From Rhodoferax sp. (GTDB lineage Bacteria; Pseudomonadota; Gammaproteobacteria; Burkholderiales; Burkholderiaceae_C), in assembly GCA_030682475.1 (NCBI GenBank), contig JAUXOA010000028.1, forward strand, positions 35,527 through 99,526: 64,000 nt of DNA, given 5' to 3'. Shown here piece by piece: positions 57,482 to 64,000 of the stretch. The translations under genes were made by a program, and so were the position numbers. The number at the start of each line of letters is the position of its first letter. Within the stretch, counting starts at the first letter, position 1. The notes beneath the pieces were generated by a model, which was not told where the DNA came from, did not search any database, and worked only from the letters and a program-made list of their open reading frames with translations.

Positions 57482-57712
57482 TTATTTCTTTTCTGCCACG
57501 GTCTTGCACATAGCCTTCATCTTGTCATCCATTTTCATTTCAGTCATTTTCTTGTCATCCATTTTCTTGGCATCCATTGCCTTGCACGCAGCCGTCATCT
57601 TGTCATCCATTTTCATACCGTCCTTCATCGCGCCGCCATGGGATGCAGCGATGGCGCCAAAAGAGGCGGTGGCGAAGACGGCAGCGATCAGTACGGAAAG
57701 TAACTTGCTCAT
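57482..57712 (-). CDS. Small exported Met/Lys/Asp-rich repeat protein (MxKDx-like)
   Basis: The 76-residue protein has a signal peptide (MSKLLSVLIAAVFATASFGAIAA) and a mature part of 53 residues built from MKMDDKM, KMDDKKM and MKMDDKM units with Cys at about 43 and 69 (TAACKAM, KAMCKTV). At DNA level the 16-mer CTTGTCATCCATTTTC occurs three times (57521, 57551, 57599). It resembles the pentapeptide MxKDx repeat proteins of Burkholderiales. Function is unknown; a metal-binding periplasmic role is a guess from the Met, Cys, His and Asp content. Confidence 0.75.
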   Translation of the reverse strand: MSKLLSVLIAAVFATASFGAIAASHGGAMKDGMKMDDKMTAACKAMDAKKMDDKKMTEMKMDDKMKAMCKTVAEKK

Positions 57713-57786
57713 GGGTAAACTCCAAAACGTGGGTTAACAACAAATAACGTCCACATTGGACGCCGACGAAATATACAGCAATTTCC

Positions 57787-58986
57787 ATGATCAGACAGTT
57801 GATTGGCTCCGTGCGAGTCCGCCGCCTGCTGCTGCCGTTTGTGGCGATGGCGGCACTGGCGCTGCTGGCGCATGCAGCGCCACGCACGCCAATGGCTGAC
57901 GCCGAGGTGCTTGAGAGATTGCCCTGGCGTGCGGGTGATGCGGACGCGCGCGAGTTAAGCGCCTTGCGCACGGCGGTGAGCAAGGCTGCGGGCGATCCAG
58001 TGCCGGCGGAGCAACTTGCCCAGCGCTATTTTGACCTTGCCGGTGCGCGGGGAGATCCGCGCTACGTGGGCTATGCCGAAGCAGTTGTTGCGCGCTTCCC
58101 CGGCACGCTAACGCCCTCTTTGCTGTCGGTACGCGGCATGCTGCGCCAGTACCGGCATGATTTTGAAGGGGCGCTGAATGATTTTGCTGCCGCCCTGTCA
58201 CTTGATCCTGACTTTGCCGCAGCGCACGCCTGGCGTGCTGCCATCTATTTGGTGGCGGCTGATTACGTGGCGGCGCACAAGGCGTGCGACGCTCTGCAGC
58301 ACCTCGGGCGCAGCACCTTGGCCGGCGGCTGCAGGGGGCTGGCACAAGCCTACAGCGGGCAGCTTGCGGCGGGCGCTCAGACTCTGCAACGCACACTCGG
58401 GGCCACCCGTGATCCGGATAACCGTCTCTGGTTGCTGACCCGACTGGGCGAGGTGGCGGCCTGGCGCGGTCAGCCGGAGCAGGCCGAACGGCACTTCCGG
58501 GAGGCTTTGAGTCTGGGTCGTGACGACGGCTATCTGCTCGCCGCCTGGAGCGATTTTCTGCTCGATGCCGGACGCCCTGATGAGGTGCTCAGGCAGCTCG
58601 CTCGCTGGGAGGCGTCCGACAGTCTTCTGTTGCGGCTGGCAGAGGCCGGCGCCGCGCTGAAGGCACCCGGCGCAGCGCGACACGCACAGATGCTGGCGGA
58701 TCGGTATGCAGCCGCCAGATCGCGTGGCGACACCACGCATCGCGCCGAAGAGGCGCGCTATTTGTTGCATTTGCGCGGCGACGCCAGACAGGCCTTGCGG
58801 CTGGCGGCAGAAAACTACCGCATCCAGCGCGAACCGCGTGATGCCCGTGTTCTGCTCGAAGCCGCCCTGGCGGCACAGGACGGCGCTGCCGCGCAAGCCG
58901 TGCGTGACTGGCTGCGCAGCAGCGGCTTTGAGGATGCGCGCCTGCGCCGGCTGGGTCAGGCATCGGCGCTGGCGGGGTGGCCATGA
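57787..58986 (+). CDS. Exported TPR protein
   Basis: The 399-residue protein has an N-terminal signal sequence (cleavage near LLAHA-AP) and tetratricopeptide-type helical repeats from about 110 to 330 (YRHDFEGALNDFAAALSLDPDFAAAHAWRA is a clean unit). No catalytic motif is present. Its stop overlaps the start of the HupE-like gene by four bases, so the products probably act together in or near the periplasm. I do not recognise a characterised relative. Confidence 0.8.
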   Translation: MIRQLIGSVRVRRLLLPFVAMAALALLAHAAPRTPMADAEVLERLPWRAGDADARELSALRTAVSKAAGDPVPAEQLAQRYFDLAGARGDPRYVGYAEAVVARFPGTLTPSLLSVRGMLRQYRHDFEGALNDFAAALSLDPDFAAAHAWRAAIYLVAADYVAAHKACDALQHLGRSTLAGGCRGLAQAYSGQLAAGAQTLQRTLGATRDPDNRLWLLTRLGEVAAWRGQPEQAERHFREALSLGRDDGYLLAAWSDFLLDAGRPDEVLRQLARWEASDSLLLRLAEAGAALKAPGAARHAQMLADRYAAARSRGDTTHRAEEARYLLHLRGDARQALRLAAENYRIQREPRDARVLLEAALAAQDGAAAQAVRDWLRSSGFEDARLRRLGQASALAGWP

Positions 58987-60116
58987 TGCTGCGCCGCTGC
59001 CTGCTCATCCTGTTGCTGCTGTGCCCGCTTGCGGTGCTGGCACACAAAGCCAGCGACAGTTATCTGGTGCTCGACATCAAGGGACGGGAACTGTCGGGGC
59101 AGTGGGACATCGCCTTGCGCGATATCGACTTCGCCCTGGGGCTCGACAACGACGGCAACGGCGAAATTACCTGGGGCGAATTGCGCCCGCGCCACGCGGA
59201 CATAGCCGCCTGGGCGCTGAGCCGTCTTTCCCTGCAACGGGGTGGCGCCTGCACCTTGCAGGTGGCGCATCACCAGGTCGATGATCACACCGATGGCGGC
59301 TACGCCGTGCTGAGACTCGCTGGCGCGTGCCCGGCTGCCAGCGGGGACGTGGCGCTGAATTATCGTTTGCTGTTTGAGCTTGACGCCCTGCATCGCGGCC
59401 TGCTGCGTTTGAGTCTTGACGGGGTGGCGCAGACCGCCGTCCTGTCGCCCGACAGCGGGGCGCAGCGTTTCACGTCCGGGACGGTGTCGTTCGCAAGCCG
59501 GTTGGCCCAGTTCAGACAGTATCTGGTCGAAGGCATCTGGCACATCTGGATCGGCTTCGATCACATTCTGTTTTTGCTGTCCCTGCTGCTGCCGGCGGTG
59601 TTGCTGCGTGAGGCCGGACATTGGCGCAGTGCGGCACGTTTTGGCGATGCCTTGCGTGAGGTGGTGTGGGTGGTTACAGCTTTCACAGCGGCGCATTCCA
59701 TCACGCTCACGCTGGCGGCGCTCGGCCTGATTTCGTTGCCGTCGCGGCTGGTGGAGTCGGTGATTGCGGTTTCGGTGGTGCTGGCCGCCGCGAATAATCT
59801 GAAGCCGCTGTTTGACCGGCGGCGCTGGATGATGGCTTTTGGCTTTGGTCTGATTCATGGCTTTGGCTTCGCCAGCGTGCTGGCTGAATTGGGCTTGCCC
59901 AAAGAGACTCTGGTGTTGTCCCTGCTTGGGTTCAACCTCGGTGTAGAGATCGGTCAGCTTGCCATCGTTGCCGTATGCCTGCCGCTGACCTATGCCTTGC
60001 GCAACTCCGTCTTTTATCGCCGTGGCGTGATCGGCGGTGGCTCTCTGATCATCATCGCTATTGCCCTGGTCTGGCTGATCGAGCGGGCGTTCGATTTGAA
60101 GTTGATGAGCGCCTGA
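58983..60116 (+). CDS. HupE/UreJ_2-like membrane protein with EF-hand loop
   Basis: The 377-residue protein has a signal peptide ending at LA-HKASDSY, an extracytoplasmic domain (about 21-175), and a HupE/UreJ-type membrane part (about 185-370; IWHIWIGFDHILFLLSLLLP, then FTAAHSITLTLAALG). The HIWIGFDH and FTAAHSITL histidines are typical of the family, which is implicated in nickel or other metal transport. The extracytoplasmic part contains a canonical EF-hand loop DNDGNGEITWGE (55-66). If cleaved as predicted, the mature N-terminus is His. The start ATG overlaps the TPR gene stop. Confidence 0.82.
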   Translation: MMLRRCLLILLLLCPLAVLAHKASDSYLVLDIKGRELSGQWDIALRDIDFALGLDNDGNGEITWGELRPRHADIAAWALSRLSLQRGGACTLQVAHHQVDDHTDGGYAVLRLAGACPAASGDVALNYRLLFELDALHRGLLRLSLDGVAQTAVLSPDSGAQRFTSGTVSFASRLAQFRQYLVEGIWHIWIGFDHILFLLSLLLPAVLLREAGHWRSAARFGDALREVVWVVTAFTAAHSITLTLAALGLISLPSRLVESVIAVSVVLAAANNLKPLFDRRRWMMAFGFGLIHGFGFASVLAELGLPKETLVLSLLGFNLGVEIGQLAIVAVCLPLTYALRNSVFYRRGVIGGGSLIIIAIALVWLIERAFDLKLMSA

Positions 60117-60214
60117 AAAAGGGCGCTGCTCTTGCCTGCTGCAGGTGAGCGGTGCAATGCGCCAACCGTGGCATGATGTGGGGCAGTTTTGACAAATCGT
60201 CCAAGGAGTTTTGC

Positions 60215-61711
60215 ATGAATGACCGCGTTTCTGAGACCGCGCTGAATGCTGCACAAGCGCTGGGCCAGGTGAGCCGCGCCTGGGATGACGACATCGTCAG
60301 CCAGATATCCCACTACATCGGGATACCGGCCAAGTCACCTGCGTTTGACGCCGATTGGGCGCAAAACGGCTACATCGACACGGTGGTACGCCATGCCGCG
60401 AGCTGGGTCGAGGCACAGAAGGTGGACGGTCTGAAGCTTGAAATCATCCGGCTTGAGGGCCGCACGCCGGTGCTGTTCTTCGAGCTTCCCGCATCAATGG
60501 GTTCCGCTGACCTTGCTGTTGCCCCTGCAAAGGCGGCCTCCAATCCCACCGTATTGATGTACGGCCACCTGGACAAACAACCTGAATTCACCGGCTGGCG
60601 CAGTGACCTCGGACCGTGGACCCCCAAGTATGAAAACGGCAAACTGTACGGCCGCGGTGGCGCCGATGACGGCTACGCCATTTACGCCAGCATTGCCGCC
60701 ATCCAGGCGCTCAAAAGCCAGCAGGTGGCGCATCCGCGCATCGTCGGCCTGATAGAGACCTGTGAAGAGAGTGGTTCCTACGACTTGCTGCCTTATATTG
60801 ACGCGCTGGGCTCCCGCCTGGGCGAGGTGGCACTGGTGGTTTGTCTGGATTCGGGCGCGGGCAACTACGATCAGCTCTGGTTGACCAGCAGCCTGCGTGG
60901 CATGGCCAGCGGTGTCTTGAAGGTGGAAATTTTGACCGAAGGTGTCCATTCGGGCGATGCCAGTGGTCTGGTGCCCTCGAGTTTTCGCATCATGCGCCAG
61001 GTGCTGGACCGGCTCGAAGACAGCGCCACCGGTCGACTGCTGCCGCCCTCCTTCCATTGCGAAGTACCGCCTGACCGTCTGGCCCAAGCGCAGGCCACGG
61101 CGGCGATACTGGGCGATGAGGTGCACCAGCGCTTCCCCTGGGCCCACTATGACTGTGGTGGCGCCACCGTGTTTGCGCTGCCTACCACCGCTGACCCGGT
61201 GCAAGCCCTGCTCAGCCGCACCTGGGCGCCGACCCTCAGCGTGACCGGCGCTGAAGGTTTCCCGAACTTTAAAAACGCCGGCAACGTGCTGCGACCGTAC
61301 AGCGCGTTCAAGCTCAGTTTGCGTTTGCCGCCGCTGGTTGACGCAGCCTCGGCGGTGCAGCAACTCAAACGCCTGCTGGAAGACAACGCACCCTACCAGG
61401 CCCGCGTCACCTTCGAGAGTGCTGGGGCGTCCACCGGCTGGAATGCCCCCAGCACGGCGCCGTGGTTCGAGCAGGCGCTCAACGCCGCGTCGCAAGCGTA
61501 CTTTGGCGCCCCCTGTGGCTACATCGGCCAGGGCGGCACCATTCCGCTCATGAGCATGCTGTCCAAAGGGTTCCCGAAAGCGCAAATGATGGTCTGCGGT
61601 GTGCTGGGCCCCAAAAGCAATGCGCACGGACCGAATGAGTTTTTGCATGTGCCTTACGCCAAGAAACTGACAGCAGCGGTGGCGCAGGTCATGGCCCAAC
61701 TGCCCCGATGA
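60215..61711 (+). CDS. M20-family metallopeptidase (dipeptidase-like)
   Basis: Predicted cytoplasmic zinc or manganese dipeptidase (498 residues). Metal-site residues are His118 and Asp120 (YGHLDK), Asp151 (GRGGADDGY), Glu184/Glu185 (ETCEESGS), and a later HGPNEF His. A lid domain sits between about 220 and 380. Long M20 enzymes of this length resemble carnosinase-like peptidases. AAGGAG precedes the ATG. It is coupled to the lipase gene by ATGA. Confidence 0.9.
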   Translation: MNDRVSETALNAAQALGQVSRAWDDDIVSQISHYIGIPAKSPAFDADWAQNGYIDTVVRHAASWVEAQKVDGLKLEIIRLEGRTPVLFFELPASMGSADLAVAPAKAASNPTVLMYGHLDKQPEFTGWRSDLGPWTPKYENGKLYGRGGADDGYAIYASIAAIQALKSQQVAHPRIVGLIETCEESGSYDLLPYIDALGSRLGEVALVVCLDSGAGNYDQLWLTSSLRGMASGVLKVEILTEGVHSGDASGLVPSSFRIMRQVLDRLEDSATGRLLPPSFHCEVPPDRLAQAQATAAILGDEVHQRFPWAHYDCGGATVFALPTTADPVQALLSRTWAPTLSVTGAEGFPNFKNAGNVLRPYSAFKLSLRLPPLVDAASAVQQLKRLLEDNAPYQARVTFESAGASTGWNAPSTAPWFEQALNAASQAYFGAPCGYIGQGGTIPLMSMLSKGFPKAQMMVCGVLGPKSNAHGPNEFLHVPYAKKLTAAVAQVMAQLPR

Positions 61712-62550
61712 ATAGCGCAAGCACGCTGTCCACCGTTGTTGCCAGTGATGGCAACAACCTTGCCGTCCAGGACTGGCCGCTGGCGCCGGGAAAAACCCTG
61801 CGCGGCGTGGTCCTGCTGGTGCACGGATTAGGCGAACATGTGGGCCGCTACGACCCTGTTGCCCGGCACCTCAATGACTGGGGTTTTGCGGTGCGCGGCT
61901 ATGACCAGTACGGCCATGGCGAGTCGGGCGGGCCGCGTGGCGGCCTGCCCACGGACAGCCGTTTGCTGGACGATCTGGCCGCTATGGTGGACAGCACCCG
62001 GGTCCGCATGGACCCCAAAACACCGCTGATCTTGCTCGGGCACAGCATGGGCGGACTGGTGGCCGCGCGTTTTGTGTCGCTGGCCATGCGTCCGGTGCAG
62101 GCGCTGGTCATGTCCTCACCTGCACTGGACCCGGGGCTCAATTTTGTGCAGAAGTTGTTGCTGGCGGTACTGCCCAAAATCGCCCCCAATTTCCGGGTGG
62201 GCAACGCTCTGGATCCTTCGCTCATTTCACATGATCCGGCAGTCGTGGCCGCTTACCGCGTTGACAAACGGGTGCATGACCGCATTTCAGGCCGACTCGG
62301 GCGCTTTATCGCGGACGCCGGTCCGGCCACGCTGGCGCTTGCCGCCACCTGGAAAGTGCCCACCCTGTTGCTGTACGCGGGGGCCGACAAACTGGTCAAC
62401 CCGGCCGGCAGCCGGGCCTTTGCGGCAGCAGCGCCGAAACAGTTGGTGAGCGCGCGTTGTTTTGAGGCGCTCTATCACGAGATCTTCAACGAGCTCAAGT
62501 CGGAACCCGTTTTTGCCGAGCTCAAGAATTGGCTTGATGCCCGGTTTTAG
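61708..62550 (+). CDS. Alpha/beta hydrolase, monoacylglycerol lipase-like
   Basis: Serine hydrolase of 280 residues in the S33/monoglyceride lipase group. It has the oxyanion region LVHGLGEHVGRY (38-49), the nucleophile Ser113 in GHSMGG, an Asp in YAGADKLVNP and the C-terminal His in LYHEIFNE. The typical GYDQYGHGESGGPRG motif of monoacylglycerol lipases is present. It starts inside the last codons of the M20 gene. Confidence 0.9.
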   Translation: MNSASTLSTVVASDGNNLAVQDWPLAPGKTLRGVVLLVHGLGEHVGRYDPVARHLNDWGFAVRGYDQYGHGESGGPRGGLPTDSRLLDDLAAMVDSTRVRMDPKTPLILLGHSMGGLVAARFVSLAMRPVQALVMSSPALDPGLNFVQKLLLAVLPKIAPNFRVGNALDPSLISHDPAVVAAYRVDKRVHDRISGRLGRFIADAGPATLALAATWKVPTLLLYAGADKLVNPAGSRAFAAAAPKQLVSARCFEALYHEIFNELKSEPVFAELKNWLDARF

Positions 62551-62570
62551 ATCCGGCGCCGGGCCGCCTC

Positions 62571-62627
62571 AAGACGGATCAGCCCCTTAGGGGGCAGGGA
62601 GGACACGAAGTGCCGAGCGTGGGGGCC
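62571..62627. repeat. Dispersed intergenic repeat, G-rich
   Basis: CGCCTCAAGACGGATCAGCCCCTTAGGGGGCAGGGAGGACACGAAGTGCCG resembles the element at 8440 (CCTTGAGGGGGGAGGCGGCCACACGAAGTGGG). It lies between convergent lipase and MFS genes; CCCCTTAGGGGG forms a small hairpin that may terminate both. Confidence 0.5.
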
Positions 62628-63797
62628 CTAAGTCGCCAGTTTGCGGCGTTGCTGCCTGCTGAGCCACACCAGCAAGCCGGCCATCAAGGCCACCGGCACC
62701 AGTGAGCCGTAATTCAGCAGCGCCCAGCCGCGTGTGGTGACCAGCACGCCGGAGGCCAACGAGCTCAAGGCCAGCGTGACGAAGACAAAGAAATTCAGGG
62801 CGCCCTGGGCCCGGTCTTTTTCCTCGGGCGAGTAGGTTTGCAGCGACAGTGTGGTACTGCCGGTGAACAGGAAATTCCATCCCACACCCAACAAAAACAG
62901 GGCGATCAAAAACTGCTGCAGCGCAACGCCTGACAGGGCGACCACGATGCATAGCGCATTGAGCGCGACGCCGACCCCCATGATGGGCAGCGCGCCAAAG
63001 CGTTTGATTAAATGGCCGGTGAAAAATCCCGGCGCAAACATGCCAATCACATGCCATTCCAGCACCAGCGCCACATCGGAAAAGGGCAGGCTGCACTGCT
63101 GCATGGCAATCGGCGTGGCCGCCATCAGCAGGTTCATTACGCCGTAGCCCAGCGCACCCGCAGCGGCCGCCACGATAAATACGGGTTGGCGCATGATCTG
63201 GCTCAGCGGGCGGCCTGCGTTACCGGATGTTTTGGGTGGTGGCGGCGGGAAATCAATGAAGGCGAGTACCGCCATGGCCAGCAGGGCGACAGCGGCCAGC
63301 GCCATGTAGGCACCCGCAAAAGGAGCACTCATCAGGGTGCGGGTGTGCTGCGCCAGGTTGGGCCCCAGTACCGCGCCAATCAGGCCGCCGGCCATCACCA
63401 GCGATACGGCTTTTTCGCGCCAGGCGGTCTGCGCGAGCTCGGCTGCAGCAAAGCGGTACAGATTGGCGTTGGCGTTGTAGTAGCCGGCTACCACGGTGGC
63501 GGCGCACAGCAGCCAGAAATCCTTGCTGACGACGGCGTATGCGCACAGCAGGGTCGATGCCATAGCCACCCCCAAGCCTAACTGAAACGACATCTTGCGC
63601 CCGAAGCGGGCTTGTGTTTTGGCCACCAGTCCGGTGGACAAGGCGCCACCGACCACATAGCCCATGATCGGCAGCGTCGCCATCCAGCCCAGTGGTGCCA
63701 GGCTCAAGCCGACCAGGCCGTTGATGGCGATGAGGGCGACGTTGTTGGTCAGGAAAAGGCCCTGGCAGATGGCCAGCAGCCAGAGGTGTCGGTTCAT
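62628..63797 (-). CDS. MFS transporter
   Basis: Major facilitator superfamily transporter of 389 residues with twelve predicted helices. The loop 2-3 motif appears as GLVAKTQARFGRKMS (about 57-72), and the middle loop holds a poly-Pro stretch (FPPPPPK). YbfB/YcaD-like or general sugar/drug transporters share this form; the substrate is unknown. The ATG at 63797 fits the first helix (HLWLLAICQGLFLTNN); the frame is open upstream to 63884. A tandem repeat lies just upstream. Confidence 0.88.
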   Translation of the reverse strand: MNRHLWLLAICQGLFLTNNVALIAINGLVGLSLAPLGWMATLPIMGYVVGGALSTGLVAKTQARFGRKMSFQLGLGVAMASTLLCAYAVVSKDFWLLCAATVVAGYYNANANLYRFAAAELAQTAWREKAVSLVMAGGLIGAVLGPNLAQHTRTLMSAPFAGAYMALAAVALLAMAVLAFIDFPPPPPKTSGNAGRPLSQIMRQPVFIVAAAAGALGYGVMNLLMAATPIAMQQCSLPFSDVALVLEWHVIGMFAPGFFTGHLIKRFGALPIMGVGVALNALCIVVALSGVALQQFLIALFLLGVGWNFLFTGSTTLSLQTYSPEEKDRAQGALNFFVFVTLALSSLASGVLVTTRGWALLNYGSLVPVALMAGLLVWLSRQQRRKLAT

Positions 63798-63818
63798 GGG
63801 AGATGTATGATGCAGGGC

Positions 63819-63855
63819 AGGAAATTGAATGTATTGGTAGGAAATTGAATGTATT
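63819..63855. repeat. Two tandem copies of AGGAAATTGAATGTATT upstream of the MFS gene
   Basis: The 17-base unit occurs at 63819-63835 and 63839-63855, a 20-base period (two helical turns). Placed 22-58 bases before the MFS start, it may be a regulatory site. The remaining bases to the window end show no gene. Confidence 0.55.
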
Positions 63856-64000
63856 TTGACAGTAGTGTCCCAACGTTTGCACATCAGGACGTCGTAAGTT
63901 AATGATTTACTTGTTAAATTTAGTGTTTGACTCTGGTCTCGATTTCAACGTCGAAATGCAGACTTGTGGTTTTTTGCGGGTTTCCGCCCAAAACCACCAT

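Overview
The window is a continuous, gene-dense, GC-rich chromosomal segment of a betaproteobacterium, most likely Comamonadaceae (Rhodoferax- or Polaromonas-like). The evidence is the conserved Burkholderiales block gyrA-pheA-tyrA-aroA/cmk-rpsA-ihfB-lapA-lapB-hldA-hldD with ompA-ubiG-gph beside it, a tmRNA with the tag ANDERFALAA, a fused AroA-Cmk protein, a LiuR-type leucine-degradation regulator, and short intergenic repeats of a type I recall from this family. There are no rRNA or ordinary tRNA genes, no CRISPR array, no prophage and no plasmid functions. The only transposon trace is a 0.7-kb IS3-family remnant.

Layout. 1-6.4 kb: the 3' end of an H-NS gene, a membrane CapD/WbpM-type sugar epimerase/dehydratase, argB, a 3'-5' exonuclease, crcB, the IS3 remnant, a GGDEF protein with a degenerate active site, and a ComEA-like HhH protein. 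6.4-19 kb: a long minus-strand run for LPS heptose synthesis, LPS assembly, IHF, ribosomal protein S1, aromatic amino acid synthesis and gyrase A. 19-22 kb: ompA, ubiG, gph, ssrA. 22-30 kb: an RND pump with its adaptor, and an ABC peptide-type importer without a binding protein. 30-33 kb: a YgjP-like metallopeptidase, then a CDF transporter divergent from a CadR/PbrR regulator. 33-43 kb: the LiuR operator and regulator, thioesterase, isovaleryl-CoA dehydrogenase, peptidase S51, GNAT, a broken carbonic anhydrase copy, sbtA, sbtB, an intact carbonic anhydrase, aceK and a thiolase. 43-53 kb: asparaginase, bactofilin, MarC, SDR, DsbA-like isomerase, dienelactone hydrolase, a Bug/MDR/enoyl-CoA hydratase/CoA-transferase operon, and amt behind a sigma-54 promoter. 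53-64 kb: metX-metW, rhodanese-ChrB and chrA, a Met/Lys/Asp-rich repeat protein, a TPR-HupE pair, an M20 peptidase with a lipase, and an MFS transporter.

The most unusual locus is at 37.4-39.6 kb. A bicarbonate transporter (SbtA-like) and its PII-like partner (SbtB-like) lie between a 5' fragment of a beta-carbonic anhydrase gene and a complete carbonic anhydrase gene. The fragment is still open and overlaps the sbtA start by ATGA. This looks like an inorganic-carbon uptake module placed in a heterotroph-style catabolic neighbourhood by recombination at the carbonic anhydrase gene. Other points worth a second look are the GGDEF protein without its catalytic residues, a CDF transporter with Cys in its metal site and no C-terminal domain, the perfect 26-bp LiuR operator, a HupE-like protein with an EF-hand loop, and a rhodanese-ChrB fusion.
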